A stretch of 64,000 nt of DNA from an uncultured Collinsella sp. (GCA_900758845.1 CAAESW010000009.1:34256-98255); one strand, 5' to 3'; shown: positions 1 through 8,810, counted from the stretch's first letter. Numbers and translations: made by a program. Notes: generated by a model from the letters alone, not told the origin.

Positions 1-361
1 CGGCATCGACCTTGGCCCAATCGCCAATGTTGCCGGGATTGATGCGCAGCTTGGCAGCACCGGCCTCAACGGCACCAATGGCGAGCTTATGGTTAAAGTG
101 AATATCGGCGACGATCGGCACCGGGGACTCGGCACAGATGGTGCGGAAACCCTCAAGCGCGGCCTCGGTGGGCACGCTCACGCGCACGATATCGCAGCCA
201 GCCTGCGCCAACGCGCACACTTGCGCAAGCGTTGCCTGGGCATCAGCGGTATCGGTGCAGGTCATGGACTGAACCACGACCGGAGCGCCGCCACCGATCT
301 GCACGCCGCCCACATGCACGGGGCGCGTCAACTCGCGAGGCAAAGGATGGGATAAAGACAA
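1..361 (-). CDS. ispG: 4-hydroxy-3-methylbut-2-enyl diphosphate synthase IspG, N-terminal part (runs off the window)
   Basis: Translating the minus strand from a TTG at 359-361 gives the N-terminal third of IspG/GcpE. Recognisable segments are VVVQSMTCTDTADA, GCDIVRVSVPT, PIVADIHFNHKLAIG and AAKLRINPGNIG. IspG converts methylerythritol cyclodiphosphate to HMBPP with a 4Fe-4S cluster, in the non-mevalonate isoprenoid pathway. The Fe-S cysteines lie beyond the window edge. The TTG has a GGGGAG 8 nt upstream, overlapping the rseP stop; an in-frame GTG at 368-370 sits too close to that site. It is last in the pyrH-frr-uppS-cdsA-dxr-rseP-ispG string, which also contains dxr of the same pathway. 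Confidence 0.93.
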   Translation of the reverse strand, partial: MSLSHPLPRELTRPVHVGGVQIGGGAPVVVQSMTCTDTADAQATLAQVCALAQAGCDIVRVSVPTEAALEGFRTICAESPVPIVADIHFNHKLAIGAVEAGAAKLRINPGNIGDWAKVDA

Positions 362-374
362 TCCAAACACTCCC

Positions 375-1736
375 CTACAGAATAAATCGAAGGATGTCGG
401 AACGAAGCATATAGACAAACAGCAGCACAAAGAGCGCGATGCCCACATAGCTCACAATCGTCTGGACCTTGAGCGGAAGCTCGCGGCCAGCAATCTTTTG
501 AATGATCTCGATGACCAGCTTGCCGCCATCGAGTGGTGGGATGGGCAGCAGGTTCATAAAGCCAAGCGAGAACGAAATGAGGGCGGCAAACGAAAGGAAC
601 GTGGCAGGGCCGGCAGCAGCAGCCTGTGAGGACAAAACGCTAATGCCCACGATCGAAGAAGACTGATCGAGAATCTCCATCGTATGCTGCGGCTGGAGCA
701 GGCGCATCACGCCCTCCGCTGTCTGCACGACATAGGAGAACGAAAGGCGAGCCGACGTGATGGGGTCTAAACGGACCACCTGCGTAGAGGCATACACACC
801 TAGGCGCTCGTCCTCTTTGAGCGCAACCGAGGTCGAATGCTGCTTGCCGTCGCGCTCATACTCAATGGCGATATCGTCCTTACCGGCGGCCTTGCCGATG
901 GCATCGTAAACGTCCATCCAGGTAGAGCACGATACTCCGTCAACCGAAAGGATCGCGTCGCCGCCCTCGATACCCGCCTTGGCGGCAATAGACCCCTCGT
1001 CAACCTGACCGATCACGTTGGTATCCATCGGCACGGTGACACCCGCAATAGAGTAGATGCTCATAAGCAGCAAAAAGCCCGTCAGGATATTGACGAGAAT
1101 GCCCGCGAGCAGCATAAAGGCGCGCTTGAGAAAACCCTGGCCCAGATAGGTATGCGAACGCTCTTGCGCAAGGAACTCGGCTTCGCCGCACGGCAGCTCC
1201 CACACATCGCCCTCGGTAGTCGCATGCTCTCGATCGAAACGGCGGCCGTCAAAGGTGGTGTAACCCGCCGCGTCTCGCGGCAGCGTCTGATACTTGGTGG
1301 GATAGTAGCTCGGCGAGGGCTTCTCCCCTTCCTCATACCAAGGCGCGATAGAGCCCCAACCCAAGAGCAAGGCGCATGCCTCGAGCACATCCTCCTCGGA
1401 AAGCTCAAGCTCGACAGCAAGGTCGGCCACGGTCACGCGACCATGACGATAGATAGCCGCGAGCACGCGATCGGCACACGAGACGTCGGTCGGATCCATA
1501 CCGCAGATGGCAGCGTAGCCACCCAGCAGAAGCGGGGTCACACCAAACTTGGTTCCAATGCGACGCGACGTGCAATGGATGTCAAAGCGACACGGCAAGC
1601 CCAAAAAGAACTCGGTCACGCGGACGCCGCAGGAACGCGCCGCCAAAAAGTGGCCGCCCTCGTGCAAAAACACGAGGACGGAAAGCATCAGCAGGCCCCA
1701 AAAGACCGATGAGAGAATGCTCAGAACAGTATCCAT
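375..1736 (-). CDS. rseP: RseP-type site-2 intramembrane zinc metalloprotease with an inserted winged-helix-like segment
   Basis: This is an M50 family membrane protease that cuts transmembrane substrates such as anti-sigma factors. Counting residues from the upstream TTG at 1751, the zinc site HEGGH is at 30-34 in the first membrane segment. A PDZ-like domain spans about 245-325, and NLLPIPPLDGG at 400-410 carries the third metal ligand. Residues about 88-205, between the HEGGH segment and the second core helix, form a long insertion whose first part (about 90-135) reads like a winged helix. The ATG at 1736 is preferred because the TTG at 1751 directly abuts the AAGGA, although from the ATG the spacing is long (about 15 nt). 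Next to dxr and ispG, a common arrangement. Confidence 0.92.
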   Translation of the reverse strand: MDTVLSILSSVFWGLLMLSVLVFLHEGGHFLAARSCGVRVTEFFLGLPCRFDIHCTSRRIGTKFGVTPLLLGGYAAICGMDPTDVSCADRVLAAIYRHGRVTVADLAVELELSEEDVLEACALLLGWGSIAPWYEEGEKPSPSYYPTKYQTLPRDAAGYTTFDGRRFDREHATTEGDVWELPCGEAEFLAQERSHTYLGQGFLKRAFMLLAGILVNILTGFLLLMSIYSIAGVTVPMDTNVIGQVDEGSIAAKAGIEGGDAILSVDGVSCSTWMDVYDAIGKAAGKDDIAIEYERDGKQHSTSVALKEDERLGVYASTQVVRLDPITSARLSFSYVVQTAEGVMRLLQPQHTMEILDQSSSIVGISVLSSQAAAAGPATFLSFAALISFSLGFMNLLPIPPLDGGKLVIEIIQKIAGRELPLKVQTIVSYVGIALFVLLFVYMLRSDILRFIL

Positions 1737-1761
1737 AAAACGAAAAAGCAATCCTTATGGG

Positions 1762-2949
1762 TTAGGAACGGGTTGCGGCGAGTACCTGCGCAGCCTTTTC
1801 ACGCGCCCACGCATCGATGTCGCGAAGCTGCTCAAACGAATCGACCGCCTGCATATCGTGGGCATCCATGCAGGATTCCACAATGCGATCGATATCGGTA
1901 AAGCTGCAGCCATCGTGCAGGAAGGCATCGACGGCGACCTCGTTGGCGGCATTGAGCACGCACGGCATGGTGCCACCCGTCTTGCCGGCACGCTCGGCCA
2001 GTGCCAGACAGCGGAAGGTATCCATGTCGGCAGCATCAAACGTGAGCTGTCCCAACTCGCGAAAATCGATACGAGGCGCCGGGGTATCCCAACGCTCGGG
2101 ATACGAGAACGCGAACTGGATGGGAATACGCATGTCGGAAGCACCGAGATGCGCCATCACGGAGCCGTCGGCGAACTCGACCATAGAGTGGATCTTAGAC
2201 TGACGCTGCACGACCACGTTAATGAAATCGAGGTCGCAGTTAAACAGATGCATGGCCTCAATGCGCTCCAGACCCTTGTTCATGAGGGTGGCGGAGTCGA
2301 TGGTGATCTTGGCACCCATGGCCCACGTGGGATGTGCGAGAGCATCGGCACGCGTCACGCGATCGAGCTCGCCGCGCGTGCGGCCAAAGAACGGACCACC
2401 CGAGCAGGTAAGCCAAATACAATGAGCCTCGCGTGGATTCTCCCCCAGATAGCACTGGTAGATGGCGGAGTGCTCAGAGTCGACTGGAATAAGCTGGCCC
2501 GGTTGCGCCAACGGCATAAGCAAGTCGCCACCGACGACGAGGGACTCCTTGTTGGCCAGGGCAAGGCGCTTATTTGAAGTCAAGGCCGCATGGCTCGCCT
2601 CGAGACCGGCGGCGCCCACAATAGCGACGAGCACGCAGTCGACATCGTCGCGACGCGCGAGCTCGCAAACCGCCTGCGCGCCAACGCCGAGCTTCGTTCC
2701 CTCGGGCAACTCCTGCAGCACGGTGTCCGCACCGTGGGCGGCGTCGGCCACGGCAACCGCCGGAACCGAGAACTCGCGGGCAGCGGCAACGAGCTCGGAG
2801 GTACTGGAGTTAACGGACAGCGCCGTCACCTGCAGGCGATCGGCATGCTGACGGCACACATCGAGTGCCTGGGTGCCGATAGAGCCCGTACAACCCAGGA
2901 TGGCAACACGGAGGCGTCCATCGGGGCCATACGTCGTCTGGAATGACAT
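1762..2949 (-). CDS. dxr: 1-deoxy-D-xylulose 5-phosphate reductoisomerase
   Basis: Dxr (IspC) makes 2-C-methyl-D-erythritol 4-phosphate from DXP using NADPH, the first committed step of the non-mevalonate pathway. The 395-residue protein has the expected length. The N-terminal Rossmann motif is ILGCTGSIGTQALDV. The metal and substrate region is visible as ALANKESLVVGGDLL, SEHSAIYQCYLGE and TCSGGPFFG, followed by the C-terminal helical domain. The start ATG has GGAGG 9 nt upstream and overlaps the cdsA stop (TAATG), so the two genes are probably translationally coupled. Its neighbours rseP and ispG are downstream in the same operon. Confidence 0.97.
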   Translation of the reverse strand: MSFQTTYGPDGRLRVAILGCTGSIGTQALDVCRQHADRLQVTALSVNSSTSELVAAAREFSVPAVAVADAAHGADTVLQELPEGTKLGVGAQAVCELARRDDVDCVLVAIVGAAGLEASHAALTSNKRLALANKESLVVGGDLLMPLAQPGQLIPVDSEHSAIYQCYLGENPREAHCIWLTCSGGPFFGRTRGELDRVTRADALAHPTWAMGAKITIDSATLMNKGLERIEAMHLFNCDLDFINVVVQRQSKIHSMVEFADGSVMAHLGASDMRIPIQFAFSYPERWDTPAPRIDFRELGQLTFDAADMDTFRCLALAERAGKTGGTMPCVLNAANEVAVDAFLHDGCSFTDIDRIVESCMDAHDMQAVDSFEQLRDIDAWAREKAAQVLAATRS

Positions 2950-3848
2950 TACAGCACGCCTCCGATCATCAAAAGCAGCTGAGCGGTAATGCAGCCAAAG
3001 ATAAGCGAGTCGCTACGGTCGAGCATGCCGCCATGGCCCGGGATAAGGTTGCCGGAATCCTTGACACCCACGCCACGCTTGATGCGCGACTCGATAAGGT
3101 CGCCGATAACGCCCAAAATGGACACGACCACGCCGCACAGCAGCGCATAGGGCAGGCTGAGCTTGTAGAAGTGCGTCGCCCACAGAATAAGCCAAATCAA
3201 AACCGAGCCCAGGATGCCGCCGACAAACCCCTCCCAGCTCTTTTTGGGAGAGATCTTGGGAACCATCTTGTGCTTACCGATACGGCTGCCCACGATGTAG
3301 GCAAACGAATCGGAGACCCAAAGGGACGCGCAAACGCCCACTGAAAGCAGGGCGCCGGCAAAACCGGGCACGGCATCGCGCAGCAGCACGATAGCCGACA
3401 GCATAAAGCCAGTGTAGATGGGACCCATGAGCGTCACGGCCACATCAGAGATGCGGGTACGCGGCGACCAAACATACCAAATGCCCACAGCGAGCATCAG
3501 GGCAAAAAGCAGGGCATTCAGCAACATCGAATCGCCCAACGCCGACAGCGGAAAGAGTACGGCGGCAGCGATACCCATGCGCTCGTTAGCCATCTTGCCA
3601 TCGAGCCTCGTCATACGGAAAAACTCATAGCAGCACAGACCGCTCATGACAGAAACAAAGATGGCCGTGGGCACGATACCCAAAACCAGACACAGGATAA
3701 AGACAACGGCGTAGACGATACCAGCGGCGGCACGGGTAATAAAGCCCGCCAGCCACGAACCGGTGCCGCTCTTCGCTGCAGGCGCTCCCGCAGCGGTAGC
3801 TTTGCGCGCAGGCGTCTTGGGAGCAGATGCCTTGGGACGATCGGACAC
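2949..3848 (-). CDS. cdsA: Phosphatidate cytidylyltransferase
   Basis: CdsA makes CDP-diacylglycerol from phosphatidic acid and CTP at the membrane. It is 299 residues. A Lys/Ala/Pro-rich cytoplasmic N-terminus of about 30 residues is followed by multiple hydrophobic helices. The C-terminal family signature is visible as SRIKRGVGVKDSGNLIPGHGG plus MLDRSDSL. The start is GTG with GAGGAGG about 8 nt upstream, just after the uppS stop. The N-terminal extension is longer than in E. coli CdsA. It lies between uppS and dxr, the usual arrangement in Gram-positive genomes. Confidence 0.95.
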   Translation of the reverse strand: MSDRPKASAPKTPARKATAAGAPAAKSGTGSWLAGFITRAAAGIVYAVVFILCLVLGIVPTAIFVSVMSGLCCYEFFRMTRLDGKMANERMGIAAAVLFPLSALGDSMLLNALLFALMLAVGIWYVWSPRTRISDVAVTLMGPIYTGFMLSAIVLLRDAVPGFAGALLSVGVCASLWVSDSFAYIVGSRIGKHKMVPKISPKKSWEGFVGGILGSVLIWLILWATHFYKLSLPYALLCGVVVSILGVIGDLIESRIKRGVGVKDSGNLIPGHGGMLDRSDSLIFGCITAQLLLMIGGVL

Positions 3849-3850
3849 GA

Positions 3851-4645
3851 TTAAGCCTCCTCGGTCTTGCTCAGTCCACCAAACCTACGGTCACGGCCCT
3901 GATAGGCCAAAATGGCGTCGACAAGGCCCCAACGATCAAAGTCGGGCCAATAGGTATCGGTGACGTAGAACTCGGAATAAGCTACCTGCCACAGCAGATA
4001 GTTCGAAAGGCGCAGCTCACCAGAGGTGCGAATCACAAGCTCAGGATCGGGAAGACCGGCGGTATAGAGGTGGGAAGCCACCATGTCGTCATCAATTGCG
4101 GCAGGATCGATCTTACCGGCGGCAACGTCGAGTGCGATCTGACGGACAGCGCGGGTAATCTCGGCACGCGCGCCGTAGTTGACGGCAAGCGCCAGCGTCA
4201 TACCGGTGTGATCGGCGCACTCGGCAAGACCGCGTTCAAAAACGTCGCGGGTCTTCTTGGGCAGCGCGGAAATATCACCCAAAAAGACAACACGCACGTT
4301 TTCGCGCTTCAGAAGCGGCAGCTCGTCGATGAACGTCTTGGCAAACAGGTGCATCAAGACGTTGACCTCATGCTGCGGGCGGTTCCAGTTTTCGGTAGAA
4401 AACGCATAGGCCGAAAGCACGTCGACGCCCAGACGCACGCAGGCGGTAATAATCTCACGAAGGGAGACGATACCCGCCTTGTGGCCCTCGGTGCGTGCAA
4501 GACCGCGCGACGTGGCCCAACGACCGTTGCCGTCCATGATGCACGAGATATGGTGCGGAATGTTACTGAGGTCAAGGTCGGAAAAACCGACGCCCGCAGG
4601 GGCGTCGGCAAAGTACTCGACCAGTTTATGCTCGTCGTATTGCAC
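3851..4645 (-). CDS. uppS: Isoprenyl (undecaprenyl) diphosphate synthase
   Basis: This cis-prenyltransferase elongates farnesyl diphosphate to the C55 carrier used for peptidoglycan and surface polysaccharides. The 264-residue protein shows the catalytic motif CIMDGNGRWA, where the Asp binds Mg-diphosphate, followed by GHKAGI, the FSTENWNRP segment and a C-terminal RTSGELRLSNYLLWQ region. The start is GTG; its GGAG lies inside the last codons of frr. Coupling to frr upstream and cdsA downstream is evident from the 1-5 nt gaps. Chain length cannot be proven from sequence alone. Confidence 0.95.
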   Translation of the reverse strand: MQYDEHKLVEYFADAPAGVGFSDLDLSNIPHHISCIMDGNGRWATSRGLARTEGHKAGIVSLREIITACVRLGVDVLSAYAFSTENWNRPQHEVNVLMHLFAKTFIDELPLLKRENVRVVFLGDISALPKKTRDVFERGLAECADHTGMTLALAVNYGARAEITRAVRQIALDVAAGKIDPAAIDDDMVASHLYTAGLPDPELVIRTSGELRLSNYLLWQVAYSEFYVTDTYWPDFDRWGLVDAILAYQGRDRRFGGLSKTEEA

Positions 4646-4646
4646 C

Positions 4647-5183
4647 TTAGATCTCCATGACCTCGGCTTCTTTTTCCTTCAGAAGCTCCTCGACCTTGGC
4701 GACATACTCATCGGTGTGCTTCTGGACCTTAGCCTGCTCGCGACGGACATCGTCCTCGGTGAGCTCCTCATCGCGCTCGAGCTTGTTGTTGAAGTCGCGA
4801 CGGATGTTACGGATAGACACCTTGGCCTGCTCGGCGTACTCGCGGCACTCCTTGACGAGCTCGCGACGGCGCTCCTCGGTGGGAGCCGGGAACGGCAGAC
4901 GAACGACGGTGCCATCGGAGTTGGGGGTAATACCCAGATCGGAAGCGCCGATGGCCTTGACGATAGCGTTGATGAGCGCCTTGTCCCACGGCTCGATGAG
5001 CAGCATGTGGGCCTCGGGGGTCTTGACGGCGGCAACCTGCGTGACCGGCGTGGGAACACCGTAATAATCGACGGTGATGTCGGACAGAATGTTGGCATTG
5101 GCGCGGCCGGTACGGACCTTGGAGAAGTTATGCTTGAGGGACTCGAGCGACTTGTCCATATGGGCGGTGATGTTCTCTGCCAT
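4647..5183 (-). CDS. frr: Ribosome recycling factor
   Basis: RRF splits post-termination ribosomes together with EF-G. The 178-residue product is slightly shorter than the typical 185. It shows the family segments KVRTGRANANIL, YYGVPTPVTQVA, LGITPNSDGTVVRLPFP and TEERRRELVK, and ends in a long helical region (IRRDFNNKLERDEEL). The ATG has GGAGG upstream within the pyrH end. The pyrH-frr pair is conserved across bacteria. Confidence 0.97.
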   Translation of the reverse strand: MAENITAHMDKSLESLKHNFSKVRTGRANANILSDITVDYYGVPTPVTQVAAVKTPEAHMLLIEPWDKALINAIVKAIGASDLGITPNSDGTVVRLPFPAPTEERRRELVKECREYAEQAKVSIRNIRRDFNNKLERDEELTEDDVRREQAKVQKHTDEYVAKVEELLKEKEAEVMEI

Positions 5184-5185
5184 GC

Positions 5186-5908
5186 TTAATCCTCCTGATA
5201 CACGAGCGTGCCGACGGGCTCACCCGAAAGCGCGCGCTTGACGGTGTCCTCGCCATCGATGTTGAGGACCAAAATCGGCATACGGTTGTCCTGGCACAGT
5301 GCCGTAGCCGTGGAATCCATAACCTGCAGACCGCGGACGAGAACCTCGTGATAGGTAATCTTGTCAAAACGGACGGCATCAGCGCACTTGACGGGATCCT
5401 TATCGTAGATGCCGTCAACCTTGGTGGCTTTAATCAGAATCTCGGCGCCGATCTCGCACGCACGAAGAGCCGCGGCGGTGTCGGTCGTAAAGTACGGATT
5501 ACCCGAACCGGCGGCAAAAATAACGACGTTGCCCTTGGAAAGGTGGTTGATGGCGCGACGGCGAATATAGGGCTCGCAGATCTCGTTCATCTGGATAGCG
5601 CTCATCACGCGGCAGGGAACATCGTTATGCTCGAAGGCATCCTGCAGGGCGAGCGCGTTCATAACGGTTGCCAGCATGCCCATGTAGTCGGCCTGAGCAC
5701 GCTCCATGCCACCGGCAGCGCCTGCCATGCCGCGGAAAATATTGCCGCCGCCGACAACGACGCCGACCTCATGGCCAACGGCGAGCAGCTCCTTGACCTG
5801 CTTAGCAAGATGGTCGGTAACCTTGGGGTCGATGCCATATTGGCCGTCGCCCATCAGCGCTTCGCCGGAAAGCTTAAGAAGCACGCGTTTATATCGGATG
5901 TCGGACAA
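5186..5908 (-). CDS. pyrH: UMP kinase
   Basis: PyrH phosphorylates UMP to UDP, in the amino-acid-kinase fold. The 240-residue protein carries [11 protein letters not shown] at the N-terminus, [10 protein letters not shown] for phosphate binding, and a C-terminal [11 protein letters not shown] segment typical of bacterial UMP kinases. The start is TTG, supported by AAAGGAGG 6 nt upstream. It heads the pyrH-frr-uppS-cdsA-dxr-rseP-ispG operon and is separated from tsf by a terminator hairpin at 5969-6003, so it probably has its own promoter in the short gap. Confidence 0.97.
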   Translation of the reverse strand: MSDIRYKRVLLKLSGEALMGDGQYGIDPKVTDHLAKQVKELLAVGHEVGVVVGGGNIFRGMAGAAGGMERAQADYMGMLATVMNALALQDAFEHNDVPCRVMSAIQMNEICEPYIRRRAINHLSKGNVVIFAAGSGNPYFTTDTAAALRACEIGAEILIKATKVDGIYDKDPVKCADAVRFDKITYHEVLVRGLQVMDSTATALCQDNRMPILVLNIDGEDTVKRALSGEPVGTLVYQED

Positions 5909-5949
5909 AGCGATCCTCCTTTAGATTGAACTCTCAACATTCTATCAAA

Positions 5950-5965
5950 GGCTCTAAGAAGAGCC
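5950..5965. repeat. Small hairpin upstream of pyrH
   Basis: A perfect 6-bp stem with a 4-nt loop (GGCTCT/AGAGCC) lies between the tsf terminator and pyrH. It could be part of the terminator region or of the pyrH 5' leader. No function can be assigned from sequence. Confidence 0.4.
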
Positions 5966-5968
5966 ATG

Positions 5969-6003
5969 AAAAAGCAGGCTGTGAGTAAAACCCACAGCCT
6001 GCT
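5969..6003 (-). terminator. Intrinsic terminator after tsf
   Basis: On the minus strand an 11-bp perfect stem (AGCAGGCTGTG/CACAGCCTGCT) is followed immediately by five T. It lies 24 nt beyond the tsf stop, so it should end the rpsB-tsf transcript. Confidence 0.9.
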
Positions 6004-6026
6004 CATTACCAGCTACAAGAGCTTAT

Positions 6027-6896
6027 TTACTCGCCACGGACCAGACGGTCAAAGGCAACGACGGTAATGCTGTCGCCGAGCTCCTTGGAGACCTGCTCAG
6101 CGTACTTCTTGATGGTGAGGGAGCTGTCCTTGATGAACTCCTGCTCGGTGAGCACGGACTGCTTGTAGAACTTCTCCAGACGGCCGACAGCCATCTTCTC
6201 CTGGATAGCCTCGGGCTTACCGGACTCGGCAGCCTGAGCCATGTAGATCTGCTTCTCGTGCTCGACGGTCTCGGCCGGAACCTGATCGCGGGTAGCGCAG
6301 ATCGGGGCGACGGCGGCAACCTGAAGGGCAACGTCGTGAGCGAAGGTCTTGAAGGATTCAGCCTGAGCGGTCTCAGCCTTCTCGAAGGCGAACTCGACGA
6401 GGACGCCGATCTTACCACCCATGTGGATGTAAGAAGCGAGCGCGCCGTTCTCAGCCTTGCGGGCAGCGAAGCGGGAGATCTTCATGTTCTCGCCCATGAT
6501 GTGAATCATCTCGGTGAGCTCGGAGGAAACGGTCTCCTCGCCCATCGGCTTCTCGAGCAGAGCGTCGACGTCAGCAGGCTCGGTGGTAGCGACAACCTCA
6601 GCGACCTTGGAAGCAAAGCCGGTGAACTTGGCGTTAGAGCCAACGAAGTCGGTCTCGCAGGAGAGCTCGAGCAGAGCGCCGGTCTTGCCATCCTCGGAGA
6701 CGAACGCGGCGACAGCGCCCTCGTTGGTCTCACGGCCAGCCTTCTTGGCAGCCTTGGCAAGGCCGTTCTTACGCAGAACGTCGACAGCGGCGTCCATGTC
6801 GCCGTCAGCCTCGACGAGAGCCTTCTTGCACTCCATCATCGGGGAGTCGGTCATCTCGCGGAGCTGCTTGACCATAGCGGCGGTAATCTGGGCCAT
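6027..6896 (-). CDS. tsf: Translation elongation factor Ts
   Basis: EF-Ts is the nucleotide exchange factor for EF-Tu. From the ATG at 6896 it is 289 residues. The N-terminal UBA-like domain with MVKQLREMTDSPMMECKKAL is followed by the conserved core segment VELSCETDFV (here LLELSCETDFVGSNAKF). An ATG five codons upstream is in frame, but the AAAGGAA site fits the start at MAQITAAMV. It lies downstream of rpsB in the classical rpsB-tsf pair and ends at the intrinsic terminator. Confidence 0.97.
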   Translation of the reverse strand: MAQITAAMVKQLREMTDSPMMECKKALVEADGDMDAAVDVLRKNGLAKAAKKAGRETNEGAVAAFVSEDGKTGALLELSCETDFVGSNAKFTGFASKVAEVVATTEPADVDALLEKPMGEETVSSELTEMIHIMGENMKISRFAARKAENGALASYIHMGGKIGVLVEFAFEKAETAQAESFKTFAHDVALQVAAVAPICATRDQVPAETVEHEKQIYMAQAAESGKPEAIQEKMAVGRLEKFYKQSVLTEQEFIKDSSLTIKKYAEQVSKELGDSITVVAFDRLVRGE

Positions 6897-6941
6897 TGTG
6901 GTTCCTTTCAAAGAGATGAAAAAGAATTAACTAAGACTGAT

Positions 6942-7670
6942 TTACTCGGCCTTGGGCTCAGCGGCCATCTCGGCCTCGGAGACCTGCTCCTTACCAGAGC
7001 CAGCGAGGCAGGCGTCAGCCATGAGCTCGCACATAAGGGTGACAGCGGAGATAGCGTCATCGTTGCAGGGGATGCCGTACTCGACCTCGTCGGGATCGGA
7101 GTTGGTGTCGATCAGGGCGACGACGGGGATGTTCAGGCGCTGAGCCTCCTTGATGGCGTTCTCCTCGCGCTTGGTGTCGATGACGAAGAGAGCCTGGGGC
7201 AGACCCTTCATGTCGCGGGCGCCACCGAGGTTGGTCTGGAGCTTGGTGAGCTCCTTGCCGAGAACAGCCTGCTCCTTCTTAGGCAGAACAGCCATGCGGC
7301 CGTCCTCGACCATGGCCTCGAGCTCCTCCATGCGGTTGATGCGGGAGCGGATAGTGACGAAGTTGGTCAGCATACCGCCGAGCCAACGCTGGTTGATGTA
7401 AGGCATGTTGGCGCGCTCAGCAGCGTTCTTGACGGCCTCCTGAGCCTGCTTCTTGGTGCCGACGAACAGCACGTTGCCACCCTTGGCGACGTTCTTGACG
7501 AAGGTGTAGGCCTGGTCGGCGTCGAGGATGGTCTGCTTGAGGTCGAGGATGTAGATGCCGTTGCGCTCACCGAAGATGAACGGCTTCATCTTGGGGTTCC
7601 AGCGACGGGTCTGGTGACCGAAGTGGCAGCCGGCCTCGAGCAGGGTGCGGATATTAATCTTGGTAGCCAT
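6942..7670 (-). CDS. rpsB: 30S ribosomal protein S2
   Basis: S2 is a late-assembling 30S protein. The 242-residue sequence has the family motifs [19 protein letters not shown] and [10 protein letters not shown] near the N-terminus, plus IDTNSDP(D)[12 protein letters not shown] near the C-terminus. The ATG is preceded by AGGAGGT. A consensus-like promoter lies about 140 nt upstream, leaving a long leader that could carry S2 autoregulation, as known for rpsB-tsf in other bacteria. The last residues (EMAAEPKAE) form a short charged tail. Confidence 0.98.
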   Translation of the reverse strand: MATKINIRTLLEAGCHFGHQTRRWNPKMKPFIFGERNGIYILDLKQTILDADQAYTFVKNVAKGGNVLFVGTKKQAQEAVKNAAERANMPYINQRWLGGMLTNFVTIRSRINRMEELEAMVEDGRMAVLPKKEQAVLGKELTKLQTNLGGARDMKGLPQALFVIDTKREENAIKEAQRLNIPVVALIDTNSDPDEVEYGIPCNDDAISAVTLMCELMADACLAGSGKEQVSEAEMAAEPKAE

Positions 7671-7811
7671 GTTAAACCTCCTGTGGTTTGCCTCCGCGCG
7701 GGGTCATCCTCCAAAACCAACCCGGACATGTGCTACCAAAGCCCGGGCACCACGGTATGAAGTAGCCGCGCGTGCGTGATAAAAACATGTTGCCGTGAAG
7801 CAACCCGATGA

Positions 7812-7840
7812 ATGATAGCAGGAATGCCTCTTCCTGCCAA
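7812..7840 (-). promoter_or_regulatory. Sigma70-type promoter for rpsB-tsf
   Basis: Reading the minus strand: -35 TTGGCA at 7835-7840, a 17-bp spacer, and -10 TATCAT at 7812-7817. The expected start is near 7805, giving a leader of about 135 nt before rpsB. The leader contains GTTGC(N6)GCAAC and CCCGG/CCGGG pairings. Confidence 0.7.
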
Positions 7841-7889
7841 CCCGCAATCAAAACCACACACCTGAGTGCGGCGCGGGACGTCCCAGCCA

Positions 7890-8810
7890 CTATTCGCCGC
7901 GGGGATGGGCTTGAGCCACGGCACGCTTGAGCCGATCGGGTGTGAGATGCGTGTAGATCTGCGTCGTGGACAGGCTCGCATGACCTAGCAGCTCTTGAAC
8001 CGAGCGCAGGTCCGCACCGCCCTCGAGCAAGTCGGTCGCAAAGGTATGGCGCATCGCATGCGGGGCGATGTCGGCCGGAATGCCGGCGAGCGTCGCCAGC
8101 GTATGGAACCGCCGCCGGAGCATCGCGGCGCTCATGCGATTGCCGCGCGCCGATATAAGCAGCGGATGCGGCCCGGTAGCGAGGTCGCGGCGCTTTGCCC
8201 GAGCGAGCAACTCCGGCCTCCCCTCTTCAATATAGAGACGCGTCACATCGAGCGCACGACGATACAGAGGGACGATACGCTCCTTGCTCCCCTTGCCCCA
8301 CAGGCGCAGCGTGCGCTCGGACCATGAGATGGATTCCACATTGAGCGCCGCAAGCTCTGAGATGCGGGCACCCGAGGCATAGAGCAACTCGAGCATCGCC
8401 GCATCGCGCAGTCCCGCGGGCGTCGAGGTATCAGGCGTCTTGAGCAGCGCCTCGACCTGCTGGGTCGTAAGGACGCCCGGCAGGTCACGCGGCAGCCTGG
8501 GCGACGCGATCGCCGAGACCGCATCGCCCTCGACAATCCCCTCGGCAGCCATCCAGCGATAGAGTGAGCGAATGGCAGACAGGTGTGCCGCAAGGGTCCG
8601 AGCCGCCACCTGGCCACGCGACAGCTCGGCCAAATAGGAACGAACGGTCCGTACGTCGGCGGCGCGAGCGTCGATGCCCTCGCGTTCGCACCAGGCAGCA
8701 AAGCGCTCCAGCCTCGAGCCATAGGCCGTCACCGTGTTGGGAGAAAGTCCCTCGACGCGTGCGATATAGGCGATAAACGAGTCGACGGTGTCGTACAGGT
8801 CAAAGGCTAT
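7890..8810 (-). CDS. xerC: XerC-type tyrosine recombinase with no canonical start codon
   Basis: XerC-like tyrosine recombinases resolve chromosome dimers at dif. The C-terminal catalytic domain shows ASGARISELAAL (catalytic Arg), HAMRHTFATDLLEGG (HxxR) and LGHASLSTTQIYTHL (His and nucleophilic Tyr). The frame continues upstream of the first GTG (8732) with family-like sequence (DSFIAYIARVEGLSPNTV) but contains no ATG, GTG or TTG before an in-frame TGA. An ATA at 8808-8810 lies 9 nt after GGAGG and overlaps the trmFO TAG stop; this start gives 306 residues, normal for XerC. A CTG at 8796-8798 is another option. The GTG start would remove the first helix of the core-binding domain. Confidence 0.88.
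   Translation of the reverse strand: MAFDLYDTVDSFIAYIARVEGLSPNTVTAYGSRLERFAAWCEREGIDARAADVRTVRSYLAELSRGQVAARTLAAHLSAIRSLYRWMAAEGIVEGDAVSAIASPRLPRDLPGVLTTQQVEALLKTPDTSTPAGLRDAAMLELLYASGARISELAALNVESISWSERTLRLWGKGSKERIVPLYRRALDVTRLYIEEGRPELLARAKRRDLATGPHPLLISARGNRMSAAMLRRRFHTLATLAGIPADIAPHAMRHTFATDLLEGGADLRSVQELLGHASLSTTQIYTHLTPDRLKRAVAQAHPRGE

Noticed and set aside
7890..8810. Phage integrase instead of XerC
   Set aside because: It lies in a conserved housekeeping string (trmFO-xerC-rpsB), has XerC length from the ATA start and no phage genes or att-like repeats nearby.
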